Source of the DNA: CAVQBP01 sp963723205
Lineage (GTDB): Bacteria > Bacteroidota > Ignavibacteria > Ignavibacteriales > Ignavibacteriaceae
Direction: 5' to 3'
NCBI GenBank assembly: GCA_963723205.1
Contig: CAVRQC010000033.1
Coordinates: 434,001-498,000, forward strand
DNA: 64,000 nucleotides
Shown: positions 33,951-42,727 of the stretch, one piece after another
Position numbering within the stretch: the first letter of the stretch is position 1
Layout: each line of letters begins with the position of its first letter
The notes under the pieces: model-generated
Told to the model about the DNA's origin: nothing
Database searches by the model: none
Seen by the model: only the letters and a program-made list of their open reading frames with translations
Program-made: the position numbers and the translations under genes

Positions 33951-35216
33951 ATGATAGGTGTAAACGGGAATGGAAAGGAAAGAGCAATTCTGGTTGCTCT
34001 AAATACAAAAAACATAAAAAAAGAATTAGTTGAAGAACATTTAACGGAACTTGAAGAATTAACATATACTGCAGGTGCTGAAACAATAATAAAAATAATG
34101 CAGGATAAATATTCTGTTGATCCGGCTTATTATATCGGGAGAGGAAAAGCAGATGAATTAGCAGCATTAGCAGAAACTAATGATATTAACCTGGTTATTT
34201 TTGATGATGATCTTTCCCCGGTTCAGTTAAGAAATCTTGAGAATCTTATTAAAAGAAAAATTATTGATCGCAGCGGATTAATCTTGGATATTTTTGCATC
34301 ACGAGCAAAAACAAAAGAAGCAAAAACGCAGGTTGAACTTGCGCAGCTGCAGTATATGTTGCCTAGATTAACAAGAGCCTGGACCCACCTTTCCAAGCAG
34401 TATGGCGGTATAGGTACTAAAGGACCCGGTGAAACACAAATTGAAACCGATCGAAGAATCATCAGAACACGAATTAGTCACCTTAAAGAGAAACTGAATA
34501 AAATTGAGCTTCAACGAGAAACACAAAGTAAAGGAAGAAAAAATTTTATCAGAATTTCTCTAGTGGGTTATACAAATGCAGGAAAATCAACCCTTTTCAA
34601 TTTAATTACTAAGTCGGGAGTGCTTGCGGAAAATAAACTCTTTGCAACACTTGATTCAACAACCCGTTCTTTAGATATTGGCATAAATCAGAAATTACTT
34701 TTAAGTGATACTGTTGGATTTATCAGAAAACTTCCTCCTAATTTAATTGCTTCTTTCAAAAGTACATTAAAAGAAGTTAGGGATGCAGATATTATTCTTC
34801 ATGTTGTTGATATTTCGCATCCGTATTTTGAAGATCATATAAACATTGTAGATCAGACTTTAAAAGATTTAGGTGCAGATAAAAAAAGTGAATTAAAGGT
34901 CTTTAATAAGATCGATATAGTTAATGATAAAAACAGAATAAGCTATGTAAGAAATAAATTCAATAATACGGTTATTATTTCAGCTGAAAGGGGAATTAAT
35001 ATTTCAAAGTTCAGAGAAAAACTAATAAATTTAATTAATGATACTTTTGTCGAAGAAAAAATCGATCTGGATTTAGCAGATTCAAAAACTGCTGCTAAAA
35101 TTCATTCAATGGCTGAAGTTATTTCCACAAATTATGATGATTCTTTAATTCATATAACATACAAAACCAACAGGGAAAATTCTCGAAAAATTAAAAAATT
35201 GGTAAATGGAGCCTAA
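33951..35216 (+). CDS. hflX: Ribosome-associated GTPase HflX
   Basis: HflX splits stalled ribosomes under stress. The 421 residues hold the N-terminal HflX domain with YYIGRGKADELAALAE and VIFDDDLSPVQLRNLE, the glycine-rich linker IGTKGPGETQIETDRR, and the GTPase domain with P-loop GYTNAGKS (206-213), the G2 region LFATLDSTTR, G3 DTVGFIRKLP and G4 NKID. A C-terminal domain of about 60 residues follows. An AAAGGAG box lies about 16 bases before the ATG, further than usual, so the start is a little uncertain. The end overlaps the start of the next gene by 11 bases. Confidence 0.95.
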   Translation: MIGVNGNGKERAILVALNTKNIKKELVEEHLTELEELTYTAGAETIIKIMQDKYSVDPAYYIGRGKADELAALAETNDINLVIFDDDLSPVQLRNLENLIKRKIIDRSGLILDIFASRAKTKEAKTQVELAQLQYMLPRLTRAWTHLSKQYGGIGTKGPGETQIETDRRIIRTRISHLKEKLNKIELQRETQSKGRKNFIRISLVGYTNAGKSTLFNLITKSGVLAENKLFATLDSTTRSLDIGINQKLLLSDTVGFIRKLPPNLIASFKSTLKEVRDADIILHVVDISHPYFEDHINIVDQTLKDLGADKKSELKVFNKIDIVNDKNRISYVRNKFNNTVIISAERGINISKFREKLINLINDTFVEEKIDLDLADSKTAAKIHSMAEVISTNYDDSLIHITYKTNRENSRKIKKLVNGA

Positions 35217-36771
35217 AAAATTTATACTAAACGGAAATTCGTTAACTTTAGATAAAATCGAATTTTTCCTTAATAATAATCCAACTGTAGTTATTTCTAA
35301 AGAATCTATAAAAAAAATTAATAATTCGAGAAAACTGGTCGAAGATTGGATCGAAAAAGGAGAGAAAGTATATGGTGTGACTACAGGTTTTGGAGAATTT
35401 GCAAATGTGAATGTTTCAAGAGAAAATATAAGACAGCTCCAGGAAAATTTAATACTAAGTCATGCTGCCGGGTGCGGTGAAAATCTCCCTCCTAGAATTG
35501 TTAAGATAATGATGCTGTTAAGATTAAACGCGCTGGTTAAAGGTTACTCCGGGATCAGGTTAGCTACTCTTGAATTATTAACTGAAATGATAAATAATAA
35601 TATAATTCCTGTTGTTCCATCACAAGGTTCAGTAGGTTCAAGCGGTGATTTAGTTCAGTTAGCTCATCTTGTCCTTGCAATGATAGGAAAAGGTAAAGTT
35701 CAAATAATAAAAAATATTAATGATGAAAAAGCCGTTGAAACGGAATTCATATCATCAAAAAGAGGATTAAGAAAATATAACCTTAAGCCGGCTGTGCTGG
35801 AAGCAAAGGAAGGATTGGCGTTAATAAATGGAACCCAGATGATGACTTCTTTTGCGGCATACATATCCATTCGTGCTAAAAAATTAATTAAAATTGCTGA
35901 TGTTTGTGCAGCACTTTCTCATGAAGCATTAAGAGCAACTGATAAAGCTTTCTATGAAAAGCTTCATTTGCTGCGCCCATTTCCGGGACAAATAACCTCT
36001 GCTAAAAATGTTTTATCTCTGATTAAAAATAGTGAAATAAGGAATTCTCATCTAGACAATGATACCCGGGTTCAAGATGCTTATTCAATCAGATGTGTAC
36101 CCCAGATTCATGGTGCTTCGAGAGATGCAATTGATTATGTTATTTCAAGAGTTGAGATTGAAATAAATTCAGTAAATGATAACCCCGTAATTTTTCCAGA
36201 AACTGGTGAGCATATAGAGGGAGGGAACTTCCATGGTCAATCCATGGCTTTAGCAATGGATTTTATGGGTATAGCTTTATCTGAACTTGCCAATGTCTCC
36301 GAGAGAAGGACCGAGCGAATGGTAAACGGAGCTTTGAGCGGATTACCAAGATTTTTGGCAGTTAAAGGCGGATTAAATTCTGGCTTAATGATAGCACAAT
36401 ATACTGCAGCCAGCCTTGTTTCCGAAAATAAGGTTTTAGCGCATCCTGCCAGTGTCGATTCAATTCCGACCTCGGCCAACCAGGAAGATCATAATTCAAT
36501 GGGTTCTATTGCATCACAAAAATGTTATAGAATAATGCATAACCTGGAAAATGTTTTGGCTATTGAACTTTTAACTGCGGCTCAGGCAGTAGAGTTCCTA
36601 AAACCGCTTAAATGCGGCGATGGGACTAATATAATTTATGAAAAAATCAGGGAAGTGGTTTCTCCCTTAAAAAACGATAGAGTTATTTATCAAGATATTA
36701 AAAAAGTATTACAGCTTATAAAAGACGATTCTATACTAAATTCTGTTGAGAAAAAAGTTAAATTAAATTGA
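35206..36771 (+). CDS. hutH: Histidine ammonia-lyase with Ser-Ser-Gly MIO motif
   Basis: MIO-dependent aromatic ammonia-lyase family; best match is histidine ammonia-lyase (histidine to urocanate). The 521 residues show YGVTTGFGEF, the LILSHAAGCGE segment with the substrate-binding His, NDNPVIFPETGEHIEGGNFHG, and SANQEDHNSMGSIA near the C-terminal half, all typical of HAL. The autocatalytic cofactor motif reads GSVGSSGDLVQLAHL (Ser145-Ser146-Gly147), whereas canonical HAL has Ala-Ser-Gly followed by DLAPLAH. No hutU, hutI or formimidoyl genes are nearby, and the gene overlaps hflX by 11 bases. An aminomutase or a different substrate is possible. Confidence 0.82.
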   Translation: MEPKKFILNGNSLTLDKIEFFLNNNPTVVISKESIKKINNSRKLVEDWIEKGEKVYGVTTGFGEFANVNVSRENIRQLQENLILSHAAGCGENLPPRIVKIMMLLRLNALVKGYSGIRLATLELLTEMINNNIIPVVPSQGSVGSSGDLVQLAHLVLAMIGKGKVQIIKNINDEKAVETEFISSKRGLRKYNLKPAVLEAKEGLALINGTQMMTSFAAYISIRAKKLIKIADVCAALSHEALRATDKAFYEKLHLLRPFPGQITSAKNVLSLIKNSEIRNSHLDNDTRVQDAYSIRCVPQIHGASRDAIDYVISRVEIEINSVNDNPVIFPETGEHIEGGNFHGQSMALAMDFMGIALSELANVSERRTERMVNGALSGLPRFLAVKGGLNSGLMIAQYTAASLVSENKVLAHPASVDSIPTSANQEDHNSMGSIASQKCYRIMHNLENVLAIELLTAAQAVEFLKPLKCGDGTNIIYEKIREVVSPLKNDRVIYQDIKKVLQLIKDDSILNSVEKKVKLN

Positions 36772-36878
36772 TTAACTAAAGATTCTCTGCTTATTGTCCC
36801 ATGTTTAATACAATATTATTGTCCTTCTATATATTACATTTCTTTTTTATATTTCACATTCTAAAAAATTAAAGGAAA

Positions 36879-38327
36879 ATGGATTCAAAATACGAAGCCG
36901 TCATTGGATTAGAAATTCATGCCCAGTTATTAACCGATTCTAAAATTTTCTGCGGATGTTCAACTAAATTTGGAAATTCACCCAATTCTAACACCTGTCC
37001 GATATGTTTAGGTCACCCTGGTGTATTACCGGTTTTAAACAAAAAGGTTGTTGAATATACAGTTTTAATGGGTTTAGCTACAGACTGCATTATTAATGAA
37101 AAATCAATTTTTGCAAGAAAGAATTATTTTTATCCCGATCTTCCTAAGGGTTACCAGATATCCCAATATGAACAACCGATTTGCGAATATGGTCATATCA
37201 ATATCAAAAAAGAAGATGATACGAAGAAGAGGATTGGCATAAAAAGAATTCACATGGAAGAAGATGCTGGTAAATCAATACATGATCAGGATTATGATAC
37301 ACTTGTAGATGTAAACCGATGCGGAGTCCCTTTAATTGAGATTGTAAGTGAGCCGGATATCAGGAGTGGTGAAGAGGCTTATTTGTATCTGTCAAAGATA
37401 AAACAAATTGTTCAATATCTAGAAATTTGTGATGGGAATATGGAAGAGGGTTCTTTGAGGTGTGATGCTAATATTTCGGTTAGATTGCTTGGCGAAGAAA
37501 AATTAGGTACAAAAACAGAAGTCAAAAATATGAACTCTTTCCGGAATGTTGAAAAAGCAATAAATTATGAAATTACCAGGCAGGTAGAAATTATTGAAGA
37601 AGGGGGACAAATTGTTCAACAAACATTATTGTGGAATGCTGATTATAATGAAGCTGTTCCTATGAGGAGTAAAGAAGAAGCACATGATTACAGGTATTTC
37701 CCCGAACCTGATTTGCTACCGGTAATTGTAAACGAGAACTGGAAAAATGAAATCTCTCAAAACCTTCCTGAACTACCCGAAATTAGAAAAGAACGACTGA
37801 TAACTAAATACAATTTACCGGAATATGATGCAGAGTTGCTTACCCAAAACCGTAGTACAGTTGATTATTACGAAAAAGTTGTTGATAAAACCAGCGATTA
37901 TAAATCAGCAAGTAATTGGATAATGGGGGATGTTCTAAAATCTATAAACGAAGAAAAAATTGATATTGAAGATTTTCCGATCCAGCCTGAAAATCTGGCA
38001 GAACTTATAAATATTATTAATAACGGAACTATTAATGGTAAAATCGGTAAAGATGTTTTTCAGCAAATGCTAAAAGAAGATAACAATCCATTAACAATAG
38101 TAAAAGAAAAAAATCTTATTCAAATAACCGATTCATCTGAAATAGAAAATATTATTGATTCTCTCCTTGAGAAAAATTCAAATGAAGTTAAACAGTATAT
38201 TGATGGAAAGGAAAAGGTATTTGGATTTTTTGTTGGGCAGGTTATGCGAGAAACAAAAGGGAAAGCTAATCCGAAAGTGGTTAATGAAATTTTAAGAACA
38301 AAACTTAATTCTTTAAAAGAAGTATAA
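36879..38327 (+). CDS. gatB: Aspartyl/glutamyl-tRNA amidotransferase subunit B
   Basis: GatB is the kinase/tRNA-binding subunit of GatCAB, which converts Glu-tRNA(Gln) or Asp-tRNA(Asn) to the amides. The 482 residues begin YEAVIGLEIHAQLLTDSKIFC and show the zinc-type cysteines in CGCSTKFGNSPNSNTCPICL, then YFYPDLPKGYQISQYEQPI, RIHMEEDAGKSIHD, MEEGSLRCDANISVR and KTEVKNMNSFRNVEKAI. The C-terminal YqeY-like tail domain ends in VMRETKGKANPKVVNEIL. An AAAGGA ribosome site precedes the ATG. gatA and gatC are not in the window. Signal peptidase follows after 14 bases. Confidence 0.97.
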   Translation: MDSKYEAVIGLEIHAQLLTDSKIFCGCSTKFGNSPNSNTCPICLGHPGVLPVLNKKVVEYTVLMGLATDCIINEKSIFARKNYFYPDLPKGYQISQYEQPICEYGHINIKKEDDTKKRIGIKRIHMEEDAGKSIHDQDYDTLVDVNRCGVPLIEIVSEPDIRSGEEAYLYLSKIKQIVQYLEICDGNMEEGSLRCDANISVRLLGEEKLGTKTEVKNMNSFRNVEKAINYEITRQVEIIEEGGQIVQQTLLWNADYNEAVPMRSKEEAHDYRYFPEPDLLPVIVNENWKNEISQNLPELPEIRKERLITKYNLPEYDAELLTQNRSTVDYYEKVVDKTSDYKSASNWIMGDVLKSINEEKIDIEDFPIQPENLAELINIINNGTINGKIGKDVFQQMLKEDNNPLTIVKEKNLIQITDSSEIENIIDSLLEKNSNEVKQYIDGKEKVFGFFVGQVMRETKGKANPKVVNEILRTKLNSLKEV

Positions 38328-38341
38328 TAACGGAGCATAAA

Positions 38342-39277
38342 TTGTCATTTAAAAGCGGAGCAAAGAAATTTTTCGGAATAAAAACCGAAGAAGAATTAAA
38401 TCAGATAAAAACGCCAAAAGAAAAAGCTAAAGAATTTATTGAATCACTCTTATTTGCAGCAATTGCAGCGTTCCTTATAATTACATTCGTAATTCAAAAT
38501 ACCAGGATTCCAACAGGCTCTATGGAAGATACAATTCTTGTCGGAGATTTTGTACTGGTTAATAAATTTATTTACGGCTCATCATCTCCCCATTATATTC
38601 CTTTTACAGAAATTAAAATCCCCCATTTTACTTTGCCTGCATTTCGTGATCCGCATAGAAAAGACATAGTTGTTTTTGAATGGCCGGGTGAAAGAGATAA
38701 TTTAAGAGCGTCTGAACTTGGTGTAAACTATGTTAAAAGATGTATCGGGATTCCAGGTGATACTATTCAAATAATTAACAAAGTAGTATTTGTTAATGGA
38801 AAACAATTTTGGATACCGTCCCACATTAGGTATTTAAATCCGTTTGCAAAACCGAAAGGTTATATTGAACCAAGGATTTTTCCCAAAGGAATGCCCTGGA
38901 ATGAAGATAATTATGGACCGTTGATCGTTCCTAAAAAAGGTTTTACAATAAATCTTAATATTAATAATATTGAACAATGGCGTACAACTATTGATCGGGA
39001 ATATGGGAAAAGAGTAGTTGGAATTGAAGGAAACCACGTTACTATTGAAGGCAAACCTGTTACATCTTATACATTTAAAAAAGATTATTACTTTATGATG
39101 GGAGATAATCGTGATAATAGTTTGGACAGCAGGTTCTGGGGCTTTGTTCCGAGAGATGCCGTCGTGGGAGAAGCATTTATTACTCTATTTTCATGGGACA
39201 GGAATATTCCTTTTACCGATTTGTTCAGATTAATCGGATCTATAAGATTAGACAGGGTTTTATTACTTTTACATTAA
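38342..39277 (+). CDS. lepB: Signal peptidase I
   Basis: Membrane serine protease that removes signal peptides from exported proteins. The 311 residues have one N-terminal membrane helix (about 35-52), then IPTGSMEDTILVGDF with nucleophile Ser60, YVKRCIGIPGDTIQI with general-base Lys132, and the C-terminal box GDNRDNSLDSRFWG. A large insertion separates the Lys box from the C-terminal box, as in Bacteroidota-type enzymes. The start codon is TTG at 38342 with a CGGAG ribosome site. It lies 14 bases after gatB, so the two are probably co-transcribed. Confidence 0.94.
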   Translation: MSFKSGAKKFFGIKTEEELNQIKTPKEKAKEFIESLLFAAIAAFLIITFVIQNTRIPTGSMEDTILVGDFVLVNKFIYGSSSPHYIPFTEIKIPHFTLPAFRDPHRKDIVVFEWPGERDNLRASELGVNYVKRCIGIPGDTIQIINKVVFVNGKQFWIPSHIRYLNPFAKPKGYIEPRIFPKGMPWNEDNYGPLIVPKKGFTINLNINNIEQWRTTIDREYGKRVVGIEGNHVTIEGKPVTSYTFKKDYYFMMGDNRDNSLDSRFWGFVPRDAVVGEAFITLFSWDRNIPFTDLFRLIGSIRLDRVLLLLH

Positions 39278-39426
39278 AATTTCTTCGTTTTCTTCGTTTT
39301 TTTGATTGTTATAAATCACCAATGTACAGCTGATCACAGCTTAGATTTTAAGACACTTCTACATTTGATACATTATGAGTTTTTTGATTTTATCATCCCA
39401 TATGTATTTCCTTAGAAAGGTATATT

Positions 39427-40530
39427 ATGAATATAGCCATCGCTTTAAGAGCTTATGATAGATTTGGAGGTATTGGCATATATTCTCGTAATATTGTAAA
39501 ACATCTGCTTAAAATTGATAAAAACAATCATTATATCTTTGTTTATAATAATAAAAAACATATAGGTACATATAAAATTAACGAAAATGTTTCTGAGATT
39601 TATGTACCTTCTGCTAATGCTTTTTTTTGGGATCAATGGGGCTTAAGGAGGGCTTTGAATAAATGGTCTATTGATCTTGTTTTTAATACAAAATTCTCAG
39701 TACCGCTATTTACAAAAGCCAAAACTATTATGGCTTTACATGGCAGTTCCTGGTATACCAATCCTGAATTTTATAGTAAATTTGATATTCTATATGTTCA
39801 TATAATGATGCCGGTATATTGTAGAAAAGCAAATTTTCTTATCTCTAATTCCAGTTTGACTACAAAAGATTATATCAAATATTTAAATGTAGATAAATCT
39901 AAAATTGCAACAGTACCACTAGCAGCTGGTGAGGAGTTTACACTCATAAATGATGAGCAGGTATTAGATGATATAAAAAATAAATATAAATTACCTGAAA
40001 ATTTTATATTAACCGTAACCAGTTATGAGGAAAAAAGGAAGAATTTTAAAACTTTGTTAAAAGCTTTCGAAAATACCCTAAAAAAAGTGAACCTTGAGTT
40101 AGTTGTGGTTGGTAAAAACTGTGATAAATATATAGACGATTTTAATTTAAGAGAACGAGGATTGATAAATCATATTCATTTTCCTGGCTGGGTTGAACAA
40201 GCTGATTTACCGGCTTTTTATAACCTGGCTAAAGCATATGTATTCCCTTCGGTATATGAAGAATTTGGAATACCGGTTCTGGAAGCAATGGCATGTGGTT
40301 GTCCTGTGGTTGCTTCCAATACAGGAGCAATACCTGAAATAACCAATGGATCAGCGATTTTATGCCCTCCATTTGATGATGAAGGTTTTACCAAAGGTAT
40401 CATTGATATTGTAACTTCCCCACCTGTCTCAGAAGACTTACGCAAAAAAGGATTGGAAAGAGTTAATCACTACTCTTGGTTTAAAACTGCGCACAAAACT
40501 CTTGATATATTTAATCAGATTTCAGGTTAA
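39427..40530 (+). CDS. GT4-family glycosyltransferase (mannosyltransferase-like)
   Basis: 367-residue GT-B transferase that opens the second glycan operon. The N-terminus IALRAYDRFGGIGIYSRNIV has the Gly-rich acceptor loop, with IMALHGSSWYTNPEFY in the middle. The C-terminal domain has FILTVTSYEEKRKNFKTLLKA, the LVVVGKNCDKY segment, HFPGWVEQADLPAFYNLAKA and PSVYEEFGIPVLEAMACGCPVV with the E-x7-E motif, and VVASNTGAIPEI. This resembles WbaZ/MtfB-type mannosyl- or rhamnosyltransferases. The AAAGG ribosome site precedes ATG 39427. Confidence 0.9.
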   Translation: MNIAIALRAYDRFGGIGIYSRNIVKHLLKIDKNNHYIFVYNNKKHIGTYKINENVSEIYVPSANAFFWDQWGLRRALNKWSIDLVFNTKFSVPLFTKAKTIMALHGSSWYTNPEFYSKFDILYVHIMMPVYCRKANFLISNSSLTTKDYIKYLNVDKSKIATVPLAAGEEFTLINDEQVLDDIKNKYKLPENFILTVTSYEEKRKNFKTLLKAFENTLKKVNLELVVVGKNCDKYIDDFNLRERGLINHIHFPGWVEQADLPAFYNLAKAYVFPSVYEEFGIPVLEAMACGCPVVASNTGAIPEITNGSAILCPPFDDEGFTKGIIDIVTSPPVSEDLRKKGLERVNHYSWFKTAHKTLDIFNQISG

Positions 40531-40561
40531 GTAGTAAGTTCTTTTTTACAGGGATTTTATA

Positions 40562-41392
40562 TTGGATATAAATAATTTTTTTGACGAAAAAATCCTGATT
40601 TTAGTTCCCCATATGGATGATGAAATTCTTGCTTGTGGGGGAACCATTGCACAATTAAAAAATAAAGAATCAATTTATATTATTTTTATTACGGATGGAA
40701 GGGGAAAACAAACTCGTAAGGTAGCGCCAAATATAGATCTAAATAAAATCAGGACAAATGAATCTAGAGCTGCACTAAACATTTTAGGCATAAGCGAAAA
40801 AAATACAAAATTTTTAAATTTTCCAGATGGCAATCTTAAAAACGATTTTAATTCTCTTGTTGCAGAGCTGCAGGTAATTATTAATAGTATTAAGCCGTAT
40901 TATATCTTTATACCTTTCAGATATGATTGGCACCAGGATCATATTATGTTAAATAAAGCCTGCATAAATGCATGTATGAATAAAAATTTTCATGTTACTC
41001 TTTTAGAATATTTTGTTTATACCAGATGGCGTTTATTAAAGAAAAAAGATATGAGAAAATATATTAATCCTGAGTTACTAATAACTGTCAATATAAATAA
41101 TGTAAAAGAACTAAAGAAAAAAGCATTGAGTTGTTTTATAAGTCAAACAACCAATTATTTTGAAAATCAGACACATCCAGTTTTAACAAAAGAAATTCTT
41201 GAACAAAATTGCAATACTCCTGAAATTTTTCTTAAAACAGATAGTACATATCTTGAAAATGTGTTTTTTAGTTCGCATTTTTGGCTATCATTTATAAGCT
41301 GGTTAGAGCCGTTACTAAAGAATCAAAAAGATAAGATACTCTTTCTTATTCTTAGGTTTAGAAAGAATTTTACCTTTCACGGAAGAAATTGA
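40562..41392 (+). CDS. PIG-L family deacetylase
   Basis: Zinc-dependent N-deacetylase of the PIG-L/LmbE family, acting on N-acetylglucosamine-type groups. The 276 residues show the metal motif PHMDDE (16-21), then IYIIFITDGRG and the IFIPFRYDWHQDHIMLNKAC segment with the third metal ligand in HQDH. The start is TTG at 40562. It sits between two GT4 genes and overlaps the following one by 4 bases, so it likely deacetylates a sugar of the glycan built by this operon. Bacillithiol synthesis (BshB) also uses this family, but the surrounding genes argue for a surface glycan. Confidence 0.87.
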   Translation: MDINNFFDEKILILVPHMDDEILACGGTIAQLKNKESIYIIFITDGRGKQTRKVAPNIDLNKIRTNESRAALNILGISEKNTKFLNFPDGNLKNDFNSLVAELQVIINSIKPYYIFIPFRYDWHQDHIMLNKACINACMNKNFHVTLLEYFVYTRWRLLKKKDMRKYINPELLITVNINNVKELKKKALSCFISQTTNYFENQTHPVLTKEILEQNCNTPEIFLKTDSTYLENVFFSSHFWLSFISWLEPLLKNQKDKILFLILRFRKNFTFHGRN

Positions 41393-42654
41393 AAATGCTT
41401 CATGATCATACCCCAAGAATATACGTTTTATTAGAAAGTTACTTTCCCATTATTGGGGGAATGGAAACCCAGGCACACTTAATAAACGGTATCTTTGCTG
41501 ATAATAATTTAGGTGTAACTGTTATTACTCGTCGCATTGAATCATCATTTAAGAAACTGGAAAATATTGAAGGTATTATTATTAAGAGAATTCCACCGAA
41601 AGGATATGGCCATTTAAAAAGGTGGGTAATGATGATAACTACTTTACCATACCTTTTTTCGGGTATAAAGAATTATGACATTATACTTGTCTCAGGTTTT
41701 CGAACATTAGGTATTCCGGCAATTCTTATTAGTAAGATATTCCATAAGATAAGTATTCTTAAGGCAGATAATACCGGTGAATTTTCAGGTACCTTTTTTG
41801 TCGGTGGATTAGGAAAAATCGGTTTTAATGAAAATTCGTATCTATTTAAAATTTTACTGAAAATAAGAAATCAGTTATTATTAAAAGCTGATGCATTTGT
41901 AAGTCTTTCTTCTGAAATGACTGCTGAATTTAAAGATCAAAAAGCGAAAGCCGAAAATATTTATGAAATTCCCAATTGTTTTGATCCAAGTAATTTCTAT
42001 CCTGTCACAATAAATGAAAAAATAAAACTCAGAACTAAATTAAATCTTCCTTTAGATATACGAATTTTAATCTTTACTGGCCGCCTACTTACTACTAAAG
42101 GTTTACCACTATTATTAAAGGTATGGTATGAGATTCAAAAACATCATAAAGATATTCTTCTTTTGATTGTAGGTTCCGGTGAAAACTTAACATATTCATG
42201 CGATGCTGAGCTGAGAGATTATGTCCGGGAGAAACATATTCAAGAAAATGTTATGTTTACCGGAAAGGTATATAATGTTCATGAATATCTGCAATCTTCA
42301 GATATATTTTGCCTGCCAACTGAAAATGAAGCCTTCGGAATTTCGCTGGTTGAGGCCATGGCATGTGGATTAGCTCCAATTGCAACAGCAGTAGGCGGAA
42401 TAAAGGATATTGTTACTCATGCTTATAATGGTTATTTAATTGATAAAGGAAATTTCGATCAACTATTTTTTTATTTAGAGTTTTTATTAAAGAATAATGA
42501 GCAGGTTATTAAGATGGGGGAAAATGCTTTTTTGACAGTTAAAGAAAAATATTCAAAATTCTCTGTTGCACAAAAATATATTAACCTATTTAAAGAACTT
42601 GCTGATAAAAAATACGGAAGTTACCCATCTTATTTAAATCCCTTCCCAAAATAA
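41389..42654 (+). CDS. GT4-family glycosyltransferase
   Basis: 421-residue GT-B transferase. N-terminal PRIYVLLESYFPIIGGMETQ carries the Gly-Gly-Met-Glu acceptor loop typical of GT4 enzymes; C-terminal features are ILIFTGRLLTTKGLPLLLK, LLLIVGSGENLT, VMFTGKVYNVHEYLQSSDIF and PTENEAFGISLVEAMACGLA, with the E-x7-E donor site, followed by IATAVGGIKDIV. The longest frame starts at TTG 41389, overlapping the deacetylase stop by 4 bases; ATG 41395 is also possible. It is the third gene of the second glycan operon. Confidence 0.9.
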   Translation: MKMLHDHTPRIYVLLESYFPIIGGMETQAHLINGIFADNNLGVTVITRRIESSFKKLENIEGIIIKRIPPKGYGHLKRWVMMITTLPYLFSGIKNYDIILVSGFRTLGIPAILISKIFHKISILKADNTGEFSGTFFVGGLGKIGFNENSYLFKILLKIRNQLLLKADAFVSLSSEMTAEFKDQKAKAENIYEIPNCFDPSNFYPVTINEKIKLRTKLNLPLDIRILIFTGRLLTTKGLPLLLKVWYEIQKHHKDILLLIVGSGENLTYSCDAELRDYVREKHIQENVMFTGKVYNVHEYLQSSDIFCLPTENEAFGISLVEAMACGLAPIATAVGGIKDIVTHAYNGYLIDKGNFDQLFFYLEFLLKNNEQVIKMGENAFLTVKEKYSKFSVAQKYINLFKELADKKYGSYPSYLNPFPK

Positions 42655-42727
42655 AATCATAAGGATTTTATCATTTGCTTGCAAACAGTAATATGAATAA
42701 ATTTCTTTAAGACTTAACGATTTATTC

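Noticed and set aside
36791..36824. Direct repeat TTATTGTCC twice, before gatB
   Set aside because: Only 9 bases in an AT-rich gap, not inverted and with no link to a known site.
40562..41392. PIG-L deacetylase beside GT4 genes as a bacillithiol pathway (BshB with BshA)
   Set aside because: The flanking GT4 enzymes resemble surface-glycan mannosyl- or rhamnosyltransferases, a flippase follows, and no BshC is present.
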